Source: Pythium myriotylum (Eukaryota; Oomycota; Peronosporomycetes; Pythiales; Pythiaceae). From it: a stretch of DNA of 64,000 nt. The notes under the pieces were generated by a model. That model worked only from the letters and a program-made list of their open reading frames with translations. It searched no databases and had not been told where the DNA came from. This document shows, piece by piece, positions 54,387 through 63,998 of the stretch; positions within the stretch are counted from its first letter, which is position 1; each line of letters opens with the position of its first letter. A program made the position numbers and the translations under genes. The DNA lies in contig JALJCQ010000030.1 in the NCBI GenBank assembly GCA_023091665.1, positions 2,110,501-2,174,500 of the forward strand. The letters are read 5' to 3'.

Positions 54387-54402
54387 AGGGTTTAGGGTTT
54401 AG
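54387..54402 (+). repeat. Interstitial telomere-like TTTAGGG units, left arm
   Basis: Reads AGGGTTTAGGGTTTAG, just over two units of TTTAGGG, the plant- and oomycete-type telomere repeat. The mirror copy is at 55963-55978 in the right arm. Confidence 0.7.
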
Positions 54403-54508
54403 TACCAACGGCGGAGACTGCGCGGTGAGACACCGAGTACGCGCGACACGGTTGTCACGTCGGTACCGTACGCATAGAGGAGCGTGATCGACCGCCACCT
54501 CAGGTCGG
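54399..54508 (-). pseudogene. Transposase-type helix-turn-helix fragment, left arm
   Basis: Read on the minus strand it gives a 36-residue piece starting MFSADLRWRSITLLYAYG and continuing VSRVLGVSPRSLRRWY before a stop. This is the N-terminal HTH of IS630/Tc1-like DDE transposases that are common in oomycete genomes. No DDE domain follows. The stop lies in the telomere-like repeat. Confidence 0.6.
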
Positions 54509-54973
54509 CGGAGAACATCGCGGACTGCACATATCCTGACCTCAAGTCCACACAACCGCACCAAATGAGAGTTAACCTCGGTTAACCCGCTTTTCACCCA
54601 AAATGGGTTTTTCTCACACCCTGTTTTAGTCATTGTGTCTGCCCAGTATTTCTCGGCTTCAGAGGGCGGCAAACATCTTGGTTTCGTCAATATTTGTCCC
54701 TTCGAATTGCGTATATAACCCTCAACAAACGTATAAATACGCGAAGTAACCCCTGTTAGTTTGAGAACTGCATTTTTGATCCCCGATTAACGCGTGGTGG
54801 TCTGCTTTCAAATCGGTTGGACGCAGATTTGTGCTTGTCGACCGCCAGAAAGCCGTCGCCCGAGCGGCATTCTGCCAGAACAAGACTCCAAATCGTCCAC
54901 CGGCAAATTTATATGCTCTGCAGTCTCGCAGTGAAGGTAGGCGAGATTGGGAAGACCAGCCGCACCACTATTC

Positions 54974-55210
54974 CTAATACGTACGTAGAAATGTGTTCGA
55001 CGACGTGGGGCGGGTACGACGTCCGCGACCGCGCGCCTTCGCGAGCACGTGACCGGTCGTCTTGAACTGCTTGAACCAGCGCCCCACAGCTCGTGACGAC
55101 ACTCCTAGCATTCGAGCGACAGTGGCCTCTGGCACGGCATAGGCGTACACGAGCGTCACTGCCCACCACCTAAGCTCGCTCCCGTACATGGGCCTCCCAC
55201 ACCACCACAA
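54974..55210 (-). pseudogene. Transposase-type helix-turn-helix fragment, spacer
   Basis: A 78-codon frame whose core, MYGSELRWWAVTLVYAYAV then VARMLGVSSRAVGRWFKQF, is a diverged relative of the HTH in the two arms. It runs further, into a basic linker (TGHVLAKARGRGRRTRP), before the frame ends. It is thus the longest of the three HTH copies, and may mark the ancestral transposase from which the arms derive. No catalytic domain follows. Confidence 0.6.
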
Positions 55211-55856
55211 TCTCCGATTTCCAATGACGTAACCGATTCGTACCCTTCATAACCCTACTTTGTAACCCTTATTTACACCCGTTTCGCGCGGCAGATTAAG
55301 ACACTGGTGTGGGCGGCAAATAACTCAAATCCCACAATAACAAGCGATCCACGAGTCAAGTAGCCCTGGTTTGGGAGTTAGAGGTTTTTTCACGAAATCC
55401 GGAACAAAATTTTGAACCATAAAAAGTGGATATGTGTGTATTGCGCTTTACTGGCGTTCTGATCGCGCCTTTTGTCTACCGTAATTCGAATCTGGAGGCG
55501 AGCAATGGCCTAATAGGCTCTAATCAGCCTGTACAAAAGGCCCCGTTTAGTAAGTACCGAAGCACAATCTGTTAAGTTCGAATTGTTTGTCTTCACAATT
55601 GTATGTATAACTCTCAAAATATATATTGGTTATTTTCATGATGAGTGCGAGGGGGCGAACGGTCCGAACATTTATTGTCGAAACCAAGATGTTTGCCGCC
55701 CTCTGAAGCCGAGAAACACTGGGCAGACACAATGACTAAAACAGGGTGTGAGAAAAACCCATTTTGGGTGAAAAGCGGGTTAACCGAGGTTAACTCTCAT
55801 TTGGTGCGGTTGTGTGGACTTGAGGTCAGGATATGTGCAGTCCGCGATGTTCTCCG

Positions 55857-55966
55857 CCGACCTGAGGTGGCGGTCGATCACGCTCCTCTATGCGTACGGT
55901 ACCGACGTGACAACCGTGTCGCGCGTACTCGGTGTCTCACCGCGCAGTCTCCGCCGTTGGTACTAA
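55857..55966 (+). pseudogene. Transposase-type helix-turn-helix fragment, right arm
   Basis: Mirror copy of the left-arm HTH fragment: ATG at 55857, LRWRSITLLYAYG and VLGVSPRSLRRWY, stop TAA at 55964-55966. The fragment is too short to be an active transposase. Confidence 0.6.
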
Positions 55967-55978
55967 ACCCTAAACCCT
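55963..55978 (-). repeat. Interstitial telomere-like TTTAGGG units, right arm
   Basis: CTAAACCCTAAACCCT on the plus strand, the exact mirror of the left-arm units. Confidence 0.7.
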
Positions 55979-56238
55979 ATGTGCATTGGGCTGCTGACAA
56001 AGTTTTGAATGCCTCGCAAGGAGGCGGCATTCCGCAGACAAGCAGGCCTTGTTGGCAATCTGTCGTTGAGTGAGAATGACTGGTTTGGAAGAAAAAGACG
56101 CTCATATCGGGGTCTTTTCCCGTTATGAAGGGTCGGCATCCTGTTATCTAATTTAAATCTGGGTTTGATTTGTTATTAGGGGCTATATCTAGTAGTTTAT
56201 ACATATCATTTGGCCATTCTGAACAAATTCCACAATAA

Positions 56239-57341
56239 ATCGATTGGTCAAAAACTACTCCGAATCCCGATGAGATAAGACCGGATTTGGACTCAGTGTG
56301 AAAATATGCATAAGGTAGTGTTTTCAGCTCGGTGAAAGGATGCTTTCCGGAATTCGTGGGTTTGAACCCAACCCCGAGAAACAGCGTATATCTCCAACTT
56401 GACTCGTGGATTTTATGATAAACATGTTTATTATCGTCTTTTTGTCGTGCACACAGCAATTCTCCCAGCTTGGAAAAATTTTCAAGTTAATCTTTTCCCC
56501 ATCGCCCATCTGACGCGTACTGAAATAAACTATGGAGGGGACGTGTGGATGAGCTTTCACTTGAAGTTTGTATAAATGAAGTTACTTCTCAATGAACACC
56601 GACGAACACTTCGTTTGGTTCTCTTGGGCCGAGATTCGCGGAAATCGCTTTAAATGCGACCTTCTCTTCGGGCACGATGGTAATTCGTCGATGGGTCAAA
56701 TATGCGGACCTGTGCAACGTTGTGAGGGTTCTCAGCTTTATGCTCACACTTTTCTTTAGCGATTGCGAAAGTGTTAACGTCCCTGATGCACGATCTCCGT
56801 ATATGAAGACATGATCCATGTCTTACGGTAAGACATGGCAAAAACCGAACATTACCGATTGTACCAACAAAATCGATCGAATACAAACATCCATACTAAA
56901 AAGGGACAAACCAAGGGCGTATGCACAGGGTTAGGTGATTCAGACGTACATAGAAAGGCAAATAAACAGCCGTCTAGTCGTACAGTTCCTATCCAGATAT
57001 TTCCGAAAAATTTGAAATTCAAAAACGCGATTGAACCTCGCTCGCGGCAGGCTGAGAATCAGGGAAGAAGACTGCATGATGCCCGACAACATGAAGGCCA
57101 ATTCGGTCGCCACCGACGACCGGACTCTCAACAATGCAGCAACGGCGAGGACGGCCCCACAACGAGCGCGCCCCGGACGACCAAGAAGGGTTAGTGTTCC
57201 CCGGCGGATAGGGCGGCTTTGACAGCGCCGCCACCGCCAGCGGCGACTTTGTCTGTGAAACTGAGAGTACGGGGGCCCACTCTCCTGTAAGTGCTTTTCA
57301 TTTTCTGGCCATTCGCATCAAATATTTACTTGGAACTTCAG
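56239..57341. other. AT-rich intergenic DNA with no convincing gene
   Basis: About 1.1 kb. A 55-codon plus-strand frame from 56592 and overlapping frames at 56835-57222 occur; the latter contains an AT-hook-like RARPGRPRR patch and could be an upstream remnant of the following transposase. A GTAAGT near 57288 and an AG at 57340-57341 would form a short intron ahead of the transposase ATG. Confidence 0.4.
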
Positions 57342-58880
57342 ATGTCTCGACAGAAACGTCACCATCCTGACACTGGCGACAAAGAACAAATTGAAACTTC
57401 TGGTCGTATCAGGAAGCGGTTCCGGTTGCTGACTCGCAGCACCTTACTTGAAGGACCCGATGAGGATGGTGACGTGGACTCTCGCTCATCTCAGTCGTCA
57501 GATGGAAATGACCTAAGCGATGAGGCTTGCTTATTTGATGGTCTCTACGAATCTGACGAAGACTCATCCTACGGAGAACACGGCTCTATGAATTGTGAAT
57601 CTACCCCCCCCCCCCCCCCCCCCACCCCCACCCCCACCCACCCACATGGATCTTATGGGTGTGCGGCGCGAAATAAATACAATCAGGGACGGAGACAACG
57701 GTGATTACGCAGTGCTTGACTCCGATGGTACGGACTCAGTTGGGTCCGGCCGCGAGTATGAACTAAGATCTCGATTTGACACGAGTAGTGGAAGTGATAG
57801 CGAGGGTGACTATGGTGCACCATATGGATCTATCGGCGATGAAGAAGTGAACAATCTTCTTCTTGATCCCGAGCCGATACCCGTCACAAACACTTACGTT
57901 GATCTACCACGCGCAGCAAGAAATTAGGTCGACCTGAAAGATTGGCAGTCGCGGGGATGTGATCCAGGTATGGGATGTTGTTGGGGGTTTTGGTCGTTTT
58001 ATATAAATAATCTTCGTGCTATCAGTTTCACCGCATACATCCGCTGAACCCGAGTATTCCGATTTTTTCCGTGGGGAGTCAGGGCCGACAAGTGAAGTGA
58101 AGCCATTGGCCGATGATCCACTGCGCCCATTCTTATTTTTCTTCCCTCCACATTTGTTCCAGACGATGGCAACCGAGAGCAACCGCTATGCAGCAAGCAT
58201 GCAAAACAAAAGGCCGAGGTGGCCGATAACAAGCGGTCAAAGCAAGATCTGGAGACAAGAAAGCAGATCCGCACGCGCCTTAGGAAGAGTTTCGTGCCTA
58301 TTCAACCGATCGAGTACGCGAAACTCTTTGGGATGCTAATCGCGAGAATGTTGTGTCCTTATGTGCGGCATCTCTTGTACCATTGGAGTGTGTCTGCAAA
58401 TTTTCTTCTTCCCAGCGGCACATTCGGCTTAGCAATGAACAAAAATCGGTGTGTATCATGGATGAGTCATCGCCTGGGATATCTAACAACATTTGTGCGA
58501 CAGATTTGACGAGCTCATTCAACACATGCATTTTTCGAATAACGACGACCCTCGAGCCAAAACGGACCGTATTTGGAAAATGCGGCCCATTGTTGATACT
58601 CCCCAAGAGACGTTTGCCCGGGGTTACCGCGTAGGGCCATTTATTTCCTTCGATGAGAGCTGCTGCCGTCACGATCGAAGTTCAACCCTTCACGGATGTA
58701 CCTCGAGGATAAGCCTCGCAAGTGAGGGACAAAGCTGTTCTTGACCTGCTGTTCGCGGACAGCTTGCTGCTTACGGTGAGTCAATCCCAATGCATGAACT
58801 TGTTGACACACGGCCTAACAATTGACTAGTCTTGAGGTTTACTGCAACGGTCCACGACCGTACACAGCACCTGCGCTTGA
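57342..58880 (+). pseudogene. piggyBac-like (PGBD) transposase, broken
   Basis: The first segment, from MSRQKRHHPDTG, is acidic and Ser-rich as in piggyBac N-termini. After a poly-C tract and a frame change come family blocks: DFFRGESGP, PFLFFFPPHLFQTMATESNRYA (58110-58190), EYAKLFGMLIARML (58312-58350), then in another frame FDELIQHMHFSNND, IWKMRPIVDTPQETF and FISFDES (the first catalytic Asp, about 58650). Downstream a block resembling YLEDKPRK...GTKLF is broken by TGA at about 58721, and an EVYCNGPRP piece follows after 58830. At least three frame changes plus that stop make it inactive. Terminal repeats and TTAA target sites were not identified. Confidence 0.65.
57603..57654 (+). repeat. 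Poly-C / CCCCCA tract
   Basis: A run of about 18 C followed by CCCCCA, CCCCCA and CCCA units inside the transposase pseudogene. The frame changes across it, so length slippage here probably broke the frame. Confidence 0.85.
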
Positions 58881-58961
58881 GGAAGCGTGAGCAGCCGCTC
58901 CGAGTCGACCCCTGTCGACGAGCGCCAAAGACTTGGCAAAAGGCGAACTCCCTGTATTCAG

Positions 58962-58982
58962 ATTATTCCCCTGGGGAATAAT
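58962..58982. repeat. Perfect 21-bp palindrome
   Basis: ATTATTCCCC T GGGGAATAAT: two 10-bp arms around one base. It lies between the piggyBac remnant and the end of the retroelement coding region, and could belong to either element's terminus. Confidence 0.85.
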
Positions 58983-58995
58983 CCCCCCTATACCT

Positions 58996-59028
58996 GATAT
59001 CCCCGGTATCTAATACCCCCGGGATATC
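58996..59028. repeat. Nested hairpin palindrome
   Basis: The outer stem GATATCCC (58996-59003) pairs with GGGATATC (59021-59028); inside it GGTAT (59005-59009) pairs with ATACC (59013-59017) around a CTA loop. It begins 13 bp after the previous palindrome, so the two form a compact hairpin-rich cluster. Confidence 0.8.
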
Positions 59029-59239
59029 ACCAACTGAATGTGGACGTTGTCGAAGCTTCGGCTGCGCCGAACGCGGCGTTCTCGCCATCTTAGTGGCCTT
59101 CTACTTGGGTCTTGTACCCATGTCTATAATAGACAGGGACAGTCGACTTGACTGAGACGGACCTTCCGTGTGCTCCACTGAGCGTCTTCCTTGAGGAACT
59201 TGAGACACTTATCATCTTGATGGAGGTGGTCGGTCCCAC

Positions 59240-59563
59240 CTACTTGAACCATCCAGGATGATCTTGTGTGCGCATGCGAACAAGATCAGAGCAATGTTGC
59301 CTGAGAACACTCTCATCGACCCAGGAGCTCTGGTTGCTTGGATATCCAAGCCACTTGACCAATAGCTGGTGGACGCCATTGTACACACGCACACTGTCGA
59401 GAGACTCGACGTGATAATGGCGTTCGCCATTCCTGTCAATCACAGGCAAAGGAGCGCGCACCGGTCGCAGCGCTTTCCTTCTGGTCTCCACACCGGTGTC
59501 GGGGACCCGACGTGCCCCTTCGGGTTCAGCAAACGTAACCCGAGGTCGTGTTGACGACGCCAC
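59240..59563 (-). pseudogene. Retroelement chromodomain
   Basis: The frame ends in a chromodomain: HYHVESLDSVRVYNGVHQLL then VKWLGYPSNQSSWVDES, with the aromatic positions of the methyl-lysine cage partly present. It overlaps the end of the integrase frame in a different phase, so a frameshift near 59560 splits what should be one polyprotein. This domain identifies the element as a chromovirus. Confidence 0.8.
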
Positions 59564-60768
59564 TGTCGCATTTGACGACCAAGTCGAACTTCGACGGGCT
59601 TGAGCAAGCCATGCACGCGTCTTGGCGCTTCGCTGTGTGGGTGAACCACGCCACTTGCAGAACCCTGCACTGCGACAGAGTCGCTAGAGGAATCATCCGT
59701 GACTGGTACGTTCTCGTGCGCGACTGTGGGTGGTTGCATATCGGCGGCAACTCCGCTTGGAATTGTTTCCGACGACTCTTCGTCCGATGCGTCTCCATCA
59801 GGGCGGAGATACGGCTTGAGCAAGCCGACGCAGAACGTCGGGGGCGTCTGCAACCATGTTGGCAGATCGACCCTGTAGGAGTTTCCACTCCGCTTCAACA
59901 CCTTGAACGGACTGATATATCTCGGCAGCATCTTCGAGCTGCCCAAGCTGGACACAGCATTCTGAGACAGGTTCTTCGTGCTGACAAGCACATAGTCGCC
60001 TGGCTTGAACACATGCGTGTTCTTCCGACCGTGCTTGTCGGCTTGTTCCTTCTGAACATCTTGGGCAGCTGCCATCGCGTCACGCACGCGGGTGATGACA
60101 TTCACACGTGTCGACAAGAACTCGTCGATCTTGCGGCGCTCCGCCGACTTGGAAACACCTTCCAACTGGGAGGCAAGTAATTGCCGAGCCCCTCCCCCAC
60201 CAGACTGGGAACTGCCCATGAGACAGAGCGGCAACACTGGGTGTCTCAAACCGTTCACGAAGAACGGCGACAGACCTGTCGATGGATGAACAGAGTTGTT
60301 CATGGCGAACTCGACCATGGCGAGAGTATCGCTCCACGATGTGGGATTGTCTCCACAGTACGAACGGAGGATATCCTCCACGACCCGGTTGGCCCGCTCG
60401 GTCTGGTCATCGGTCTCCGGATGATCCGTCGTCGACATGTCGAGCCTGGTGCCCAGGATCTGGAAGAGACCTTCCCAGAAATCACCAGTGAACCTGGGGT
60501 CCCGATCCGATAAGATTGAGTCGGGGAGACCGTGTAGTCGAAACACGGTGTCGACGAAAAGTCGACCACAGTCGAGTCCTGTGCAGGTATCCGAAACCGG
60601 AGCAAGATGCACCATCTTGGACAAACGGTCAACAAAGACCAGCACACCATTGTGCCCAGCGGACGTCTTTGGCATGCCAAAGAAGAAGTCCAGTCTCACT
60701 AAGCGCCAGCTGTCGCTGGGGACAGGCAAGCTCTGAAGCGGAGCCTGAGAGTGTGCGCTTGGCTTCAC
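59440..60768 (-). pseudogene. Retroelement integrase
   Basis: A 442-codon frame with the integrase core: RLDFFFGMPKTSAGHNGVLV (first Asp), DSILSDRDPRFTGDFW (second Asp) and HPETDDQTERANRVVED (Glu), followed by the GPY/F-type C-terminal part (FKPGDYVLVSTKN, YISPFKVLKRSGNSYRVDLP). The catalytic triad is intact. Its N-terminal zinc finger lies upstream in a disrupted stretch. Confidence 0.85.
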
Positions 60769-61096
60769 TCATGATCTCCGCACACTGTGCGTCGCCTTCG
60801 TTGGCGTCACGAATCAAGTCGTAGACATCATAAGCAACTGATGTGAGATGGTTCATCTCGTAGTCGGGACGCCAAGAGAGTGCATCCGCCAGCACGTTGA
60901 GCCGACCGGCTTGTACTCAACAGTAAAGTTGTATTCTGAAAAGAATGACAACCAGCGAGCCATTCGCGGCAACAAGTGCGGAGACTGTGTCGCTGTGCGT
61001 TAAGACGCATGGTCTGTGTAAACCACGAACGGCAACGCGCCGAGAAGGTGAACGCGGAACTTCACCAAGGCGTACTTCATCGCCAATAATTCCTTG

Positions 61097-62682
61097 TCAT
61101 GAACTGGATAGTTCGTCTCGGCCGCTTGGAGTTGCCGAGACTGGTAAGAGATGGCTCTCGTGACTATATTGGTCCTTTTGCAAGAGTGCACAGCCGATCG
61201 CATAGTCGGAGGCGTCACAGACGACGCTGTATGGAGCGGAGTCATCCGGCAACGCCAGGATCGGCGCTTGGAGAAGACTCTCCTTGATCTTCTGGAAGGC
61301 AGCTTCCGTGTCGTGAGACCACGACCACTCAACATCATTCTTGAGCAGCTGAGTCAGCGGCCGAGCCATTTCGGCGTAGTTCTTCGTGAACCTGTGCAAG
61401 TAGTTGGCGAGAACCAACCACTTGCGTAAGTCCTTCACGGACCGTGGCGATGGCCACTCGGCGATTGCCTTCACCTTCTCGATATCTGCCCGAACACCGT
61501 CGACTCCGACAAAACACCCAAGCACTGGGATCTCTTCGGCACCGAAGATACACTTATCCAAGTTGGCATAGAGCTTATGCTCCTCGAGGCATTCGAGAAC
61601 CTGGTGGAGGTGATCCTCATGGAGCGCATCCAAATCACGACCGGGCTTCGCCCTCGTGTGGACGTAGATGTCGTCGAAGTACGTCTGCGCGAACGCTCGC
61701 AGGAGACGGAACAAATGGGTCACCAGGCGATTGAACGTCGCTGGGGCGTTCGACAGCCCCCTGTGGCATCACTAGCCACTCCCAGAGCATGCCGCTCGGC
61801 GTACTGACGGCTGTCTTGGAGATATCCCCACGCTCCATGAGCACTTGGTAATAACCTCGACCAAGTCGAGAGAACTGAACTTCTTTGCACCGGACACCCG
61901 GTGGATGATCACATCCTTCCGATGGATGCGGGAATCGTCTGCGCGTTCAACTTCTTGTACGCGTCGACGATCCTCCACTTGCCATTTGGCTTGCGCACAC
62001 AGAACGTTGGTGCACTGTGTGGCGAGACGCTCTCGCGCACCAGGCCAGCCTTGGCTTTCTTAGCAAAGAATTCATCAATGAAGTCCGATTGTTCGGCCGG
62101 CAGAGTCCACTGGCGATCCGTCGCATAGCTCGAGCCAGGCTTGAGCTTGATCTCGTGGCGGACGCCACGATCAGGGGGCAGTCCCGCCGGCGGATTCTTG
62201 CTGAGGCAAGTCTCCGCAAACCGCTTGACCAGCGGGTAGAACCGATCCTTCGGATTCTTGAGAATGGCCGAACCACGGCGAGCGTCAAACTTCTGACGAA
62301 ACTTAACGAGGGCATCCTCATCAATCACTGTCGAGGTGTTGAGTTCAGCGAGATCTCGCTCAGATCGGAGGATCACAACCTCAGCGATCTCACCAGCCTT
62401 GAGCTCGCGGACGAAATCGTCCATTGGGAGTTCCTCTAAGCTAGCCAGCTCGGAGAACTCTGGCAACTGTGCCATATCGACCGTGGACGGATCGATCGAC
62501 GATCCCGTCATCACATCAATGATGTGCACGTCATGCGACGCGTTCGAGAGCGGGAGTGGCTCAGGCATGGGCTCGGACGTTTCCGACGATCCTGAAAGCG
62601 GCTCGACCGCACGCGGACACGCGACAAGGGGACACATCCCGGAAGCATCTTCCATGCTGGTACTCGGAGGGGGCGGAGACAA
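61097..62682 (-). pseudogene. Retroelement reverse transcriptase and RNase H, split frames
   Basis: The frame 62682-61909 holds the RT fingers (HEIKLKPGSSYATDRQW, SAPTFCVRKPNGKWRIV). After a broken stretch near 61730-61900, the frame 61723-61097 has the palm motif TYFDDIYVH (YxDD, about 61665-61690), then the thumb GVRADIEKVKAIAEWP and the RNase H start VVCDASDYAIGCALLQ. The end of RNase H (LADALSWRPDYE) is in yet another frame near 60840-60895. At least two frameshifts separate these parts. Confidence 0.8.
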
Positions 62683-63482
62683 CTCGACGCCCTCTTCAAC
62701 GCCGTACTCCAGGCAGACGGCACGACCGTCTCCGGAACACCCGAGGCGTCCATGGCGTTCACTACGCCAATGAAGTAGGCACTTCCATCTTCTTTGATGG
62801 GGCTCATCAGCCGGCGGACGAAGGAGGGTTCATGACGCTCCTGAGCTCCGTTCCTGCCGGGAGACTTGCTCCCAATCGACTTGGTCCTCCAGTCGATCCA
62901 CGGCCCGTGGCGCTCGAGCCGCGGCATTCCGAGGATGAGATCAAACCTCTCATCCATGTCGAGCACTGTAAAGCGCTCGACTAAGTCGAAATCGACAAAC
63001 GCAATGCGTAGATCGACCTCGATCTTCTTCGTCTCTGCGACGATTCCCGTCGCAAGACGCACCGAGACTCTTCCGAGATCTCGCTCACAAGCTTGAGCAA
63101 ACAGAGAAGCATTCTCAGCAATACTTTGCTTGCGACCGTAATTGTGCGTTGCACCAGAGTCGATTAAGACTCTGAAGGGACGTGCAAATCCCTTCACTTG
63201 AGCAGTGACGACGATGAGCTCGCCACTGATGCGCAGCTCATCAACTGCTGAGAAGGGATCTTCTTCCGGGGGCACCCCGCCTTGCGATACTGCCGAACTC
63301 GGCGTCGCGGAGCGAGGAGTGATTGCCCCAGTAGACTGCCCCGCGTCTACTGGGAACTGTCGTTTCCCTGCGACGTGTAAGCAGATCCACCTCGGTTTCC
63401 AGAGCGCAGCGGCCGACCACGGCGGGCACGACCACCGCCCCTCTTGCGCGGACAATTCCGCTGGAAGTGACCGAACTTCCAC
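62511..63482 (-). pseudogene. Retroelement aspartic protease region
   Basis: The frame contains the retropepsin active site LIDSGATHNY (DSGAT at 63151-63165) and the later LILGMPRLERHGPWIDW flap and substrate segment typical of gypsy proteases. Both ends of the frame run into unrelated reading, which marks frameshifts on either side. Confidence 0.75.
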
Positions 63483-63569
63483 AAATAGAACACTTGATGT
63501 GAAGAGCCTTCACGTCGATCGCACGCAAGTCGACCGTGCTGAGATCGACTCCACTGAGGTCGATCACAC

Positions 63570-63998
63570 TCAGGTCCATCGGCTTGATGACCGGTGGTGG
63601 AACCGGCGTGACCGGAGGCGGCGCTGTCGGACTCGCGGATACACCGCGCGAGAGACGCTGAACGTAGTCCTCTCGCAGCGTGAGCTTGGGCTCCTCGCAG
63701 AAAACCGCAGCCTTGTCAGGATCCCGGGATCCATCCCTTCCATGAACGTCGTCAGCATGACGTCTTCTGCGAGTGCATTCGCAGCCAGGTTGGCACGGAG
63801 TTGACGTAACTCCTCCACATACGTGTGCAGCTCGCGGCCGCCTTGCCGACAAGCGAGAAACGCAGCTCGCTGACGATGCGCCACATTTGGCGGTTGAAAC
63901 ATCGCGTTCATCGCCTTGGCAAGTGTTGCCCAGTCGGAAAAACATCCGGGTTGCGAAGTCTCGCACGTGAGGGCCCAGATCTTCGCCCGGCCGGTCAT
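63570..63998 (-). pseudogene. Retroelement gag region (partial)
   Basis: An open frame with the gag-type capsid pattern: WALTCETSQPGCFSDWATL, then the AMNAMFQPP and YVEELRQLRANLA helices and FMEGMDPGI. A zinc-knuckle-like CSICG start is found near 63480-63490, but the rest of the CCHC motif is in a different frame, so a one-base shift breaks it. Confidence 0.7.

Larger units (their letters stand above)
54127..54687 (+). repeat. Left arm of the inverted repeat
   Basis: Inverted counterpart of 55678-56238. Its 132-codon minus-strand frame (54292-54690) is copied in the other arm with one residue change seen (Tyr versus His in the EKYWADT/EKHWADT segment). That frame does not resemble a known protein; the sensible coding fragment is the helix-turn-helix piece in another frame. 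Confidence 0.9.
54127..56238. mobile_element. 2.1-kb palindromic (foldback-like) element
   Basis: Two arms of 561 bp (54127-54687 and 55678-56238) are inverted copies with no indels and almost no mismatches. Arm positions are related by x to 110365 minus x throughout. They flank a central spacer of about 990 bp. The outer ends read TTATTGTGGAATTTG. Beyond the inner ends the match decays within about 15 bp. Each arm carries a telomere-like AGGGTTTAGGGTTTAG and a helix-turn-helix coding fragment. The near identity implies a recent origin or gene conversion between the arms. It could be a foldback/MITE-type element, or two head-to-head insertions of one transposon. Confidence 0.85.
55678..56238 (-). 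repeat. Right arm of the inverted repeat
   Basis: Inverted copy of 54127-54687. It ends outward in CCACAATAA. The same terminal word, TTATTGTGGGATT, also occurs just outside the left arm (54110-54124) and, inverted, in the spacer near 55331-55343, which hints at nested insertions of related ends. Confidence 0.9.
58881..59239. other. Possible LTR or element-end region
   Basis: About 360 bp downstream of the chromodomain stop (on the minus strand), holding the two palindromes. Here a 3' LTR would be expected, but the 5' LTR is outside the window, so no repeat comparison is possible. I could not place a polypurine tract or TG...CA ends with confidence. Confidence 0.35.

Noticed and set aside
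54292..54690. 132-codon frame in the repeat arm (and its mirror at 55645-56073) as a gene
   Set aside because: It resembles no protein. Another frame of the same DNA carries the transposase HTH, so this frame is probably incidental; identity of the two copies only reflects the repeat.
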